In this document: positions 48,038 to 56,995 of the stretch, in pieces
Layout of the letters: each line of letters begins with the position of its first letter
Numbering within the stretch: the first letter of the stretch is position 1
Source: Brettanomyces bruxellensis
Lineage: Eukaryota; Ascomycota; Pichiomycetes; Pichiales; Pichiaceae
DNA length: 64,000 nt
Direction of reading: 5' to 3'
Assembly (NCBI RefSeq): GCF_011074885.1
Contig: NC_054689.1
Coordinates: forward strand, 1,674,001-1,738,000
Notes under the pieces: model-generated
What the model was told of the DNA's origin: nothing
The model's input: only the letters and a program-made list of their open reading frames with translations
Database searches by the model: none
Position numbers and translations under genes: made by a program

Positions 48038-48411
48038 ATGACAGGTACGTTGTACTCGATAATCAAAAATGTTTCTTTCCCATGACTAATTAAAATATAC
48101 TAACCAAACATATCACACTGAATTTAGCTGGAAGACCAAAGTTTGAGCATGCACCCGAGGTGTCCTTTGATGAAATTGACTACAAAAATCCAAATGAATT
48201 GAAAGCTGCAAGAGAGTCAATGCTTAAGGAGCAGTTTGTGAGGGTGGAGATGCTAAAAATTGTTAGAAAAGCTTTGGAAACATGTTTCCAGGTTAACGGA
48301 CCCAACAATTACGAAGAGTGCAGAAACTTAGCGGACAAATATTTAGATATGCTTCCAGACCATAGAGCACAGGGATATTCAGGATACCAGAGAAATGATC
48401 CTTCAAAATAA
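48038..48411 (+). CDS. Complex I subunit, NDUFB10 (PDSW)-like, spliced
   Basis: Exon 1 is 48038-48044 (ATGACAG), the intron 48045-48127, and exon 2 48128-48411. Joined: 96 residues starting MTAGRPKFEHAPEVSFDEID. The intron is needed because exon 2 alone has no ATG start. The protein has no membrane segment and carries a Cys pair spaced as C-x(12)-C (TCFQVNGPNNYEECRNLADKY), then LDMLPDHRAQGYSGYQRNDPSK. The pattern (R..WVR...L.L...CF...G..N..ECR.L...YL..L.....GY) matches the fungal NDUFB10-type subunit of NADH:ubiquinone oxidoreductase (N. crassa 12 kDa, Yarrowia NIDM) as I recall it. The gene structure is firm; the family name is likely but not proven. Confidence 0.7.
48045..48127 (+). other. 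Intron of the NDUFB10-like gene
   Basis: 83 bp: 5' site GTACGT, branch point TACTAAC at 48098-48104, 3' site TTTAG ending at 48127. It splits codon 3 (phase 1). Confidence 0.88.
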
Positions 48412-48680
48412 GGAAACTTTTTCGATATGATGTTTGATGCGATTATAACTTTACAGCTGTTATTATAATCACTATTTATTTATTTATTTTCATATTATTT
48501 GGGAGATATGGGAGGCGAGCTTTTTTATTATTATGAACAGGCAATTGTCTGGTCAATACACTTTCACAAAATAATGCTATTACCTATTTAAAGAATGAGA
48601 TATCTTATACTTTCACCGACAAGTAAGGGAGTGTAGAAAGAAAACATAAATGCGGAAGACTAAATATGTTTGCAAGTCTT

Positions 48681-49496
48681 CTAGACGCAGCACCTTTTTG
48701 GTGATGTATATCCATATAAAGGCTTTACAGCTTTATATTGGAATAGAAAGTAGCCAACTCCCGCACCTATCATACATGAGATGAATATATAGCCGTTGAA
48801 ATACATGAATAGGAGCATAATCACGTGAAGGACACTCCACTCTATTGTACTTAAAACGCAGCTGAGGGTATGATCTAGATATGACTGGTATATGTATATC
48901 TTATTTCCTTCTAAGACAAAATGGTCATTGCTTATACAATTCAACCAATTGTGCCTTAAAACTTGTAAAAACGGATTAGCCAAATCATCCATTAGAGCAG
49001 TTCGACCGATATTCATTTGAATGAAAGGCTTGGCTCTGCTCTTCAGTGTTTTGCAAGAACTAATTTTAACTCTGGCGGCAGACAATCTCAATTTGGCACA
49101 CTCATTCTTATATTCATGCATGAACCTTCTAAGCCAATTTAAGGCTAGTAAAAGAGCAAAAACACCAACACAAGAACCATCAAATTTTGCTTTGGTTGTA
49201 GTTTTCCATTTATTTGAGATGAAGCAAACATCATCGGTGTACCAGTTCCAAAGCATGCTCATTGTACATGACATACTCATTCCACTCATTGAACTGGAGC
49301 TAGCCATACCACTCATACCTCCCATATTCATTGAAGAATGCATGCCATTTGAGGTACTCATTGACATACCTTGCATACCAGTCATTGAAGACATTGAAGA
49401 CATCATCGTACTGACAGTTGTAGTTGCAGCCATTGTATTAGCACTAGATACGGTACTTATCATACCTATGGTGCTCATTCCAGAAATATCTGCCAT
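48681..49496 (-). CDS. Copper transporter, Ctr3-type with Met-rich N-terminus
   Basis: High-affinity copper uptake protein of 271 residues. Residues 1-80 are extracellular and very Met/Ser-rich, with MxM and MxxM motifs ([21 protein letters not shown]), which bind Cu(I). Then [12 protein letters not shown] marks the start of the Ctr domain, followed by TM1 at about 112-127. A basic cytosolic loop follows, and then TM2 and TM3 with [17 protein letters not shown] (the family MxxxM) and [11 protein letters not shown] (GxxxG). It ends PKRCCV, a Cys pair like that at the end of Ctr3. The LWNWYT.D.CFI...W core is Ctr3-like, while the Met-rich tail recalls Ctr1. It is divergent from the second CTR gene. 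Confidence 0.92.
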   Translation of the reverse strand: [271 protein letters not shown]

Positions 49497-49793
49497 GTGA
49501 TTATTAAATAGGTTGCTTCTACTTGAATATCTATCCCGAAAGAACTGGGCACTCGAAGACTGCTTTGAGACGATAAATTGAAAACGAAAGGGTACTCAAT
49601 TCAACCAAAAGATTCAAATAGAAGCGTACAAACATTTTGATATATGTGTAAAGTTGGTACACTTAATGTAAAATATAAATCGTCAAGATTAACATTGACA
49701 AATTAAATCTCTCCATAATCGATAATGGATCCTCAGGAAGAAACTTATTCAATTAGAGATCCCTGTAAAAAAAATTCCTTAAGTAGGAAAATA

Positions 49794-49801
49794 TTTGCTC
49801 A
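49794..49801 (+). promoter_or_regulatory. Mac1-type copper-response element 1
   Basis: TTTGCTCA, matching the Mac1 consensus TTTGC(T/G)CA that activates CTR1/CTR3 when copper is scarce. It is 298 bp before the 49496 start and 452 bp before the 50246 start. Confidence 0.6.
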
Positions 49802-49949
49802 TGAGTCCCTCAAATAAATTTAGACATACGATCTGAACAAATTTTCAATACTATATTATCAAATGGCTTCTTTTGAAAATAAGATCATCATTGTTAAATT
49901 TAAAATGATCTTTTTTAAAACACGTTTAAATCGATATATTCGCTTGAAA

Positions 49950-49957
49950 TGAGCAAA
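49950..49957 (-). promoter_or_regulatory. Mac1-type copper-response element 2
   Basis: TGAGCAAA, the reverse complement of TTTGCTCA, 148 bp from element 1, so the pair is inverted. Mac1 is known to act through paired sites. Confidence 0.6.
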
Positions 49958-50245
49958 TAAAATGCTGATGTGGTAAACTGAGTACAACAACAAACTCTTT
50001 AAACATCTTATCATTGGTCTGAAGAGGATATAATTTACATTTTACAATCAGTTACTCAGAACCAAGAATGCTTTTTGAAAAAGGATTCAACGAATAGAAC
50101 TTATTAATTTTTAGGAAATTCCCTCTCTTTTCAAGTTTCACCTTTATAATCAGGCAGTAATCCTCATCGTCCTTCCTAATGTTACTGTAAAAAAAAACAT
50201 GGCCATCAGTCAGGAGACAAACTTACTTGTTAATTTTTAGACAAG

Positions 50246-50902
50246 ATGTCTACATATGTCAAAGGACAATGCAGGATATCCATGCTCTGGAACTGGTATA
50301 CAATCGACTCATGCTTTCTTGCAAGTTCATGGCATGTCAAATCCAAAGGAATGTTTGCAGGAACCTGTATTGGTACCTTTTTTTGGATAGTTGCATATAT
50401 TTGGTTTCACAGGATTCTTATCGAATACGATCAAGCGGTTGTTCAATACAAATTAGAGAAATATAAACAACAACATACAGAGGAGTGTGTCTGCTGCTGC
50501 AACAAAGAAGATGAAGAAAACTCTGATTCCATACCTTCAGATAACAAGACAGATGGTAATGCTAAGGAAACGATGGCCGTGAATATTGATGAAAGATCAT
50601 TTTTCAAGCCAATCATAAACACTTTAAAACATAATTGGTTGCTTTCTCATCCAAAGCGTGACAGCAGTGGGGCAATCCAGATTTATTTATCACCTGCCGA
50701 ACATTTAATAAGATCATTCTTATATATGATAGAATGGGCTTGCTCCTTTTTAATCATGCTAATGTGGATGTATTACAATGGCTACATTATTATCGTCTGC
50801 ATTCTCGGCTATTTTGTGGGAGAACTACTTTTCAATTATGCACCTATTGCAAGTATTGATAACAAAGAAATACATTCTCTCAAAACAAATGGCAAAATAT
50901 GA
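50246..50902 (+). CDS. CTR3: Copper transporter, Ctr3-like, short N-terminus
   Basis: Copper uptake protein of 218 residues. It starts [29 protein letters not shown], which matches the S. cerevisiae Ctr3 core ([21 protein letters not shown]) closely and lacks the Met-rich tail of its neighbour. TM1 follows ([16 protein letters not shown]). The cytosolic loop has a Cys cluster CVCCC at residues 81-85 and an acidic stretch. TM2-TM3 are [29 protein letters not shown], with MxxxM and GxxxG. The C-terminus lacks the terminal Cys pair. The first ATG is used. It probably assembles as a trimer, alone or with the divergent paralogue. Confidence 0.92.
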   Translation: [218 protein letters not shown]

Positions 50903-51224
50903 ACTTCAAATAATTTAAAACGAAGGTTTTTAAAGTCGGACCATGAAGCGTTTAGATACACGTATTTTTTTTTGACGTAGGCTTTGAAATACTTTTGGGC
51001 GCTAGTAACAATTCCCCCTTTTTTATATTTAATTCATTATATGACCTCATTAAAACTATGAATTTAAACTATAATTTTCTTCTTTCCTTTTTAGGGGAAA
51101 AAGTATGGATTAGGCAGTAAAGTCACTTATTGAAACGTCAGCGTACATTATAAACTAGTCCTATAAAACATAATTTAATTTTCTTACCTGGCATGAATCG
51201 AAACACGTGAAAATACAGAAAAAT

Positions 51225-51234
51225 GACGCGTCGA
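51225..51234. promoter_or_regulatory. GACGCGTCGA motif, copy 2
   Basis: Identical to copies at 20174 and 61457, here about 1.2 kb before PGK1. Confidence 0.4.
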
Positions 51235-52272
51235 TTGACCAATAAATTCATATTGGTTTTGGTGCATACGCGGCTGGTGAAATGAGGAGAGCACAGCCAG
51301 GCCTCTCGTGATGATTTTCAACTTACCATTTATGGCGGCCGAAAAAAAAATAGGAACCGAAAAAAACGGTAAGGTTTGTTCCGAAAGGATGAAAAATTGG
51401 TCAAGAAAGACACTGAGGTTACCAACTTGATCACAACTAATTTGTGAGTTAGACCGGATTTGTCGTAATTAATAATAAAGTATGGCTTCATTCATATTAG
51501 TATTGAGATAATTGAACAGGTTAATAGTAAAAACATTCAAACAAGTTATTTTGAAGATAAAGTTGATCATTTCGGAGTAGTCATAGAAAGATTCATCATG
51601 ATCGGAGTTCAGAAAGATCTGTGAATCATTGTCACCTAATGGAGATATATGGATGAATTCGGATCACCTGGTGTGAAGAAATCTGAAAATTGCTATTGAG
51701 GTGCGAGTTAGCTAATTGGCCAAATTTTTTATTATTATTTTTCACCTGTGCACAATTGTTTGCGATGCCGCCACGTATCGTGGTATTGACTACTGAAATT
51801 TCGAGGACAGCGAATCCATTCTGTACAAGAATTAGAGACCACTGTAACCACCATTAAAATTGTTGTCTGTAACAGAAAAATTGGGCAAGGGAACCATAAA
51901 AGAATGTACTGCTTACGTGTAGGCGCTAATAATTCCGTAAATTTATTGAATATTATCGAATAAAGTGGTTACCCTCTGTTACCGGAGCTCTTGAAAAAAA
52001 ACGAGAGGCGAGCGGAACTTCAGTTCTATGACAAGAAAAAGGGAAGGGCGGTAATAGTTAAGCCATAGAGGCGGGCCCTTCAGTTCTCCGGTGATTTTTC
52101 AATTCATTTTTTATTTTTCTTATTTTTTTTTCTGCCATTTAATAATTCTTTTTTTTCCTTACCGATTAATGGAAGGTACCTGCACTTATTGTCATTGCCG
52201 ACTGCCTTTTTTTTTTCATTCTTACTACAGTGTGCTCCGAAATGTGGTTCCATCATAATTTAAGTCGTCGCC

Positions 52273-52280
52273 TATTTAAA
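52273..52280 (+). promoter_or_regulatory. TATA-like element of PGK1
   Basis: TATTTAAA, 166 bp before the start codon, followed by a pyrimidine-rich block, as in highly expressed yeast genes. Confidence 0.5.
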
Positions 52281-52445
52281 TGCAAACAAGTTCCAAGTTT
52301 TCGGTTAAAATTCATTGATTGTAGAGCGGGAAGATTACAATTGTAGCCTTCCTTTTTTTTTTTTCTCCTTCCGTTCACCAAGTTCCGTCTTTGCTTATTC
52401 TATCAGCATAGCTCAACACAGTAATTACCACAAAAGCTAATCAAT

Positions 52446-53696
52446 ATGTCGTTATCTAACAAATTGTCAGTCACCGATTTGGACTTTGCTGGAAAGAGAG
52501 TCTTCATCAGAGTTGACTTCAACGTCCCATTGGATGGAGAGAAGATCACCAACAACCAGAGAATTGTTGCTGCTTTGCCAACCATCAAGTACGTTCTTGA
52601 GAGAAAGCCAAAGGCTGTTATTCTCGCTTCCCACTTGGGCAGACCAAACGGAGAGAGAGTTCCAAAGCTTTCTTTGAAGCCAGTTGCTGCTGAATTGGAG
52701 AAGCTTCTTAACAAGAAGGTTCTTTTCCTCAACGACTGTGTCGGACCAGAGGTTGAGAAGGCCGTTAACGGTGCCCCAGCTGGATCCCTTGTTCTTTTGG
52801 AGAACTTGAGATTCCACATCGAGGAAACTGGTTCTAAGAAGACCGCCGACGGTAAGGTTAAGGCCACCGCCGAGCAGGTTGAGAAGTTCAGAGACCAATT
52901 GACCGCTCTTGCTGACGTTTACGTCAACGATGCCTTCGGTACTGCTCACAGAGCTCATTCTTCCATGGTCGGAATCAAGTTGCCACAGAGAGCTGCCGGT
53001 TTCTTGATGAGAAAGGAATTGACATACTTCGCCAAGGCTTTGGAGAACCCAGACAGGCCATTCTTGGCTATCTTGGGTGGTGCCAAGGTTTCCGACAAGA
53101 TTCAGTTGATCGACAACTTGTTGGACAAGGTCAACCGTTTGATCATTGGTGGTGGTATGGCTTACACTTTCGTTAAGATTATTAACGATGCCAAGATCGG
53201 AAAGTCTTTGTTCGACCCAGAGGGAGCTAAGTTGGTTCCAAAGTTGGTTGAGAAGGCTAAGAAGAACGGTGTTAAGATCTACCTCCCAGTCGATTTCGTC
53301 ACTGCCGACAGCTTCTCCCCAGATGCCAAGACCGGTTACGCTACATTGGCTGAGGGTGTCCCAGAAGGATGGCAGGGATTGGATATCGGTGAAAAGACTA
53401 TTGAGGAATTCTCCAAGGTCATCGCCGAGTCCAAGACTATCGTCTGGAATGGACCTCCAGGTGTCTTCGAGTTTGAGAAGTTCGCCACTGGTACCAAGGC
53501 TCTTTTGAACGCAGCTGTTAAGGCTTGCCAGGCTGGCTCCACTGTCATTGTTGGTGGTGGTGACACTGCTACTGTTACCAAGAAGTTCGGTGGTGCTGAC
53601 AAGTTGTCTCACGTCTCTACTGGTGGTGGTGCTTCCTTGGAATTGTTGGAGGGAAAGAAGTTGCCAGGTGTTGTTTTCCTTTCTGACAAGAACTAA
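52446..53696 (+). CDS. PGK1: 3-phosphoglycerate kinase
   Basis: Cytosolic glycolytic enzyme: 1,3-bisphosphoglycerate + ADP to 3-phosphoglycerate + ATP. It has 416 residues, the normal length for yeast. Seen: substrate-binding [10 protein letters not shown] near residue 21; the HLGRP motif at about 62; LENLRFH; the [14 protein letters not shown] loop; [31 protein letters not shown]; and the nucleotide loop [13 protein letters not shown]. Codon use is extremely biased, like RPL11 but unlike all other neighbours, as expected for very high expression. A CTO1-like gene follows 393 bp downstream; the two also lie close together in S. cerevisiae. Confidence 0.98.
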   Translation: MSLSNKLSVTDLDFAGKRVFIRVDFNVPLDGEKITNNQRIVAALPTIKYVLERKPKAVILASHLGRPNGERVPKLSLKPVAAELEKLLNKKVLFLNDCVGPEVEKAVNGAPAGSLVLLENLRFHIEETGSKKTADGKVKATAEQVEKFRDQLTALADVYVNDAFGTAHRAHSSMVGIKLPQRAAGFLMRKELTYFAKALENPDRPFLAILGGAKVSDKIQLIDNLLDKVNRLIIGGGMAYTFVKIINDAKIGKSLFDPEGAKLVPKLVEKAKKNGVKIYLPVDFVTADSFSPDAKTGYATLAEGVPEGWQGLDIGEKTIEEFSKVIAESKTIVWNGPPGVFEFEKFATGTKALLNAAVKACQAGSTVIVGGGDTATVTKKFGGADKLSHVSTGGGASLELLEGKKLPGVVFLSDKN

Positions 53697-54089
53697 GTTA
53701 AGTAGTAATACTTTGTTATGTCTTTTCACGAAAACGATCTCTTTTAACTAAGAAGATGCTTTAAATTGATGATATTTGAATATGGTGGTGTAGTGTAGTT
53801 GTATGTTGGAGTGAAATCTCATTACGTCTTTGTATGGGGTCTGCATCTATTTTCTAATTTTGTCTCCACCATTGTGTTGCTTCTAGAATAAGAGGACAAC
53901 GTGTGCCTTTGTCGAAGAAAGGGGAGATATTTCGATTAATTTTTTACTTCTATTTAATTTTTTTCCGGGGAAGGTAAAAAAAGCTCTGCATATATCGGCG
54001 TGATTTAGACTTTCTTAGATTTCTATTTTACACAGCCTACATGCCGGTGCACGCCCCACTTTCGTTCCTAATAGTATCAGTTGTTCATT
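53697..54089. other. Intergenic region PGK1 / CTO1-like
   Basis: 393 bp with PGK1 3' sequence and the promoter of the next gene. No distinct element recognised. Confidence 0.4.
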
Positions 54090-54989
54090 ATGAAAAGCCC
54101 CGTTCATTTCAAAATGAACAAATCTCAAATTGCTTTAAGAAACTACAGAGTTCTTAGAGGGCGTACGTCGGAAATTCAGAAGGTGGTATCTGATTGGGAT
54201 GATACCATCACTGATGGTGATACCATTCACCTGATTTTCGATTGCTTGTCAGAATCTGCTCCACACAAGTTGGACTATTTCTTCAAAATATACATGAATG
54301 AGTATAGGCGGTACCATAGCCAAGTTTTACCTCATAAATCATACAAGGAAAGAAATAATATTGAGAAAGAGATCCAGTATCAAAAAGATATGAAACCAAT
54401 TGAGCTATCGTCTTTCAACGCTTGCATCAACTTGCAAACATTTAGAGGAATAAGAAAAGAAGCACTGCGTTCACAGTGTGATAAGGTGCAGACAAGAGAT
54501 GGCTTTATTGAATTTGTAATGTATCTTATGAAACAAAAGGACCACCCATCTTTCGAGATTCTTACGGTAAACTGGACATCGGTAATTATAAAGGAGTATT
54601 TAAAGAGAATGCTCGGAGAAATCACCATACCAATCTATTCGAACGAGCTAAAATTTGATCAAGAAGATGTATGTGTGGGAATTCCTGACCTTTCAAAAGA
54701 GGACCTTAGAACTGGCTATGATAAGCTGGATAATTTGAAACACATTGGATTTGGAAAGAAAGTCGCGTATATTGGGGATTCGGAAACTGATGTGCTACCA
54801 ATGATATACAGTGATTTGGCCATAGTAATGAAGGGTGGATTAGCAGCAAAGCAGCTACGCAACATGAATTTCACAATTAAAGATATCAACCATGATATTA
54901 TCAGCCCCTCAGAGAATGTGAAATTCATTCAAGTGGATGATTGGTTCGACATTCTAGCACTCTGGGATCAAGATTTAGTCAAACTGTGA
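54090..54989 (+). CDS. CTO1: HAD-family phosphatase, Cto1 (YCR015C)-like
   Basis: Predicted phosphatase of 299 residues with the phosphoserine-phosphatase-like HAD fold; ATG at 54090 (the frame extends to a TTG at 54081). Motif I is SDWDDTITDGDT with the DxDxT nucleophile, motif II LTVNWTS, and motif III/IV KVAYIGDSETDVLPM with the acidic Mg-binding pair. The cap region holds a GFIEFVMYLMKQ segment. S. cerevisiae YCR015C, named for cold tolerance, has about the same length; its substrate is not established. Location next to PGK1 supports the orthology. Confidence 0.8.
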   Translation: MKSPVHFKMNKSQIALRNYRVLRGRTSEIQKVVSDWDDTITDGDTIHLIFDCLSESAPHKLDYFFKIYMNEYRRYHSQVLPHKSYKERNNIEKEIQYQKDMKPIELSSFNACINLQTFRGIRKEALRSQCDKVQTRDGFIEFVMYLMKQKDHPSFEILTVNWTSVIIKEYLKRMLGEITIPIYSNELKFDQEDVCVGIPDLSKEDLRTGYDKLDNLKHIGFGKKVAYIGDSETDVLPMIYSDLAIVMKGGLAAKQLRNMNFTIKDINHDIISPSENVKFIQVDDWFDILALWDQDLVKL

Positions 54990-55132
54990 TAGTACTACAG
55001 GCAATACAACAATAAGTTAATGCGTCCAACTAATAGTATATTATAAGAAACAGAAACTAATACATAGACAACCTTCATTATACGAAGAAAGGTAAAAAAA
55101 GAAGTATTGATTAACACACTAATGGAATCGTA

Positions 55133-56995
55133 TTACTTCGTTGTTGTGGTTTCTATGAGAAAGTCCAACTGACTTGAGATATCTTTACAGAGCTCATCTT
55201 TAGTTATCTTCAAATTTTCAAAGGCCATGAAATGAATATTGTTGTCACATATTAGCGCTTTCATGCTCTGCCACTGCGTCAATTCAAAGTCGTAATCAAG
55301 CTCATTATTAATGCTTTTACCGAAAAGTCTATTTCTTTTGCCAGTCTTTTTGTCGTAAATAAGCCCACTTGCCTTAATTGCTGCCGGATTCAATTTTGGA
55401 AAGTTGATATGCAAAAACATGAATCTTGGTGACTCTTTGACCTGATCAACTGCATCTTTATATTCAACCGATAGGGCATAATCATCTATCGCATTATACT
55501 GCTTCATAGCGATTCCATGAAACTTTCCATCTCTGAACATTCCGACAGCTTCCACAAGCTTGCGAACCTGATAGTATTTTCTGTTAAGTGCATGTGCACC
55601 AGCCAAGAAAGTTTCTTTATCACCTTCACCAGCTGCACCTTGAGAAAGTAATGGATAGAAATAATCTGGACCAAACATGTTGTAATAAAGCGTTATCCAA
55701 AGATCCTTGGTGTGCTTCTTTTTGGAGATGAGAAGCTGACCGGACTCAGAAGATGGATCCGGAAATGCACCTTTATACTGATGAAAAAGTACCTTATCTT
55801 TAGGACAGTTCTCCTTTTCAAAATGACCGTATGTGGCATACCCAGTAGATAATCTGGTTTTTCTGTCCACCTTGATTCCTGCTATATCATACAAATAGGG
55901 AGATGTTGTTCGTTTCCAGAAGTCAGGCCAGACAACCAGACCAGTCTCGTTGAAAGGAGTTGAACGGAACAATGGCTCGGGTGAGGTAACTGGAACATTA
56001 TCTGCATCCAAAAGCAAAACATTTTCAAAGGATGAAACCATAAGTGCCAAAACTTTATACTGATATCCCTTGAATAGGAAGTTGTTCCGCACGGAGTCAT
56101 CCAATATCTTGGGCAAGTAAACACAGCGTGCACCATATGCAGGGAAAACCTTGTCACAAAGTTCTGGCTCGTACTCCTTCTCATCAGGAATGACAATCTC
56201 AATTGGTAAGGAGCAACCCAACCTCCTGATATTTCTTATTGAAAGTAACGAGTACCAACTGAAAATACCTCCACCAACATACACGATACCATCACCTTTA
56301 TAGAGATTCTCCGGATACTTATCGGGAAGCCTTGAAACCATTTTATTGTGTGCCATTTTCATTTTCTGCAACTGTTCTGGCGTAAGTTTTATAATGCTTC
56401 GGAGATACTCTTCCGTCGGTGATGGCGATTTTCCAATTGTTTCAACACCAACATCCTCTGCCTTTTTCCCTTTCACCCTATAAATCTTCTCGCAATTTGG
56501 GTGGCCCTCTCTAAGAGTTTCGAATATTTGTGCAAAATATATTTTTGCTTTTCGCAGTCTTTCGTCATCAGTCTCATCCTGCGCAGCGTTTTGCTCACCT
56601 TGCTGCTTTCCGCTCTCTTCCTCAACTGGATTCAATTCAGCTGGCTCGTTATATTTGTCTTGATCGGTCTGCTCTTTAGCTTCATTATGATCACTTTGCT
56701 GTTGCTTAGAGTTATCTTTAGCCTTTTCATTTGAAGTACCCGAGATGTCATCATTTGCTGGTGGAGGTGATATCTCCTTTAACGCATCATTATCAAACTT
56801 CGACGGTAACGGAGTAACACTCTCAGACTCGGGAAATTTTTCTAACTTATTGGCTAAATCCTCCTTTAGGGGTTCATTCATGTATCCCGAAGAAGATATA
56901 GTGAATAAGATTAGGGAAACCACGCCAAGACATAACGCTGTGTTAAACACCAACTTGAAGCGTCGAGTTTTTAAGCAGAAATTCCACCTACTCAT
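55133..56995 (-). CDS. Golgi alpha-1,2-mannosyltransferase (Mnn2/Mnn5 family)
   Basis: Type II Golgi membrane glycosyltransferase (GT71) that adds alpha-1,2-mannose branches to the N-glycan outer chain. First ATG at 56995 gives 620 residues; the frame runs to a TTG at 57028. Basic cytosolic tail MSRWNFCLKTRRFK, one membrane anchor (LVFNTALCLGVVSLILFTI), and then a stem rich in Glu/Lys/Gln of about 120 residues. The catalytic domain shows GIVYVGGGIFSWYSLLSIRNIRRLG, LPIEIVIPDEKEYE, ENVLLLDADNVPVTSPEPLF (DxD motif), and GLVVWPDFWKRTTSPYLYDIAG. It could be MNN2, MNN5 or a lineage-specific relative. Confidence 0.9.
   Translation of the reverse strand: MSRWNFCLKTRRFKLVFNTALCLGVVSLILFTISSSGYMNEPLKEDLANKLEKFPESESVTPLPSKFDNDALKEISPPPANDDISGTSNEKAKDNSKQQQSDHNEAKEQTDQDKYNEPAELNPVEEESGKQQGEQNAAQDETDDERLRKAKIYFAQIFETLREGHPNCEKIYRVKGKKAEDVGVETIGKSPSPTEEYLRSIIKLTPEQLQKMKMAHNKMVSRLPDKYPENLYKGDGIVYVGGGIFSWYSLLSIRNIRRLGCSLPIEIVIPDEKEYEPELCDKVFPAYGARCVYLPKILDDSVRNNFLFKGYQYKVLALMVSSFENVLLLDADNVPVTSPEPLFRSTPFNETGLVVWPDFWKRTTSPYLYDIAGIKVDRKTRLSTGYATYGHFEKENCPKDKVLFHQYKGAFPDPSSESGQLLISKKKHTKDLWITLYYNMFGPDYFYPLLSQGAAGEGDKETFLAGAHALNRKYYQVRKLVEAVGMFRDGKFHGIAMKQYNAIDDYALSVEYKDAVDQVKESPRFMFLHINFPKLNPAAIKASGLIYDKKTGKRNRLFGKSINNELDYDFELTQWQSMKALICDNNIHFMAFENLKITKDELCKDISSQLDFLIETTTTK

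Larger units (their letters stand above)
49497..50245. promoter_or_regulatory. Shared promoter of the two copper transporters
   Basis: 749 bp between divergent CTR genes. It holds two TTTGCTCA copper-response-type elements in opposite orientation (49794 and 49950). A TTTTTAG just before the 50246 ATG resembles a 3' splice site, so a 5'-UTR intron is possible. Otherwise AT-rich. Confidence 0.6.
50903..52445. promoter_or_regulatory. CTR3 3' region and PGK1 promoter
   Basis: 1,543 bp. It holds an E-box core CACGTG at about 51204, GACGCGTCGA at 51225-51234, long T tracts from about 52100 to 52220, TATTTAAA at 52273-52280 (166 bp before the PGK1 ATG) and a CTTCC/T-rich pyrimidine block at about 52347-52375, typical of glycolytic promoters. 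No Rap1 consensus was recognised. No gene seen. Confidence 0.55.

Noticed and set aside
51204..51400. CACGTG followed by a CCGAAA...AAAAA stretch resembling CDEI and CDEIII of a point centromere
   Set aside because: The sequence between is not AT-rich, the CDEIII match is partial, and the place is a glycolytic gene promoter.
52467..53729. 420-codon open frame antisense to PGK1
   Set aside because: Long antisense frames arise from the extreme codon bias of PGK1 (few TTA/CTA/TCA codons). The translation is Ser/Leu-rich without any domain.
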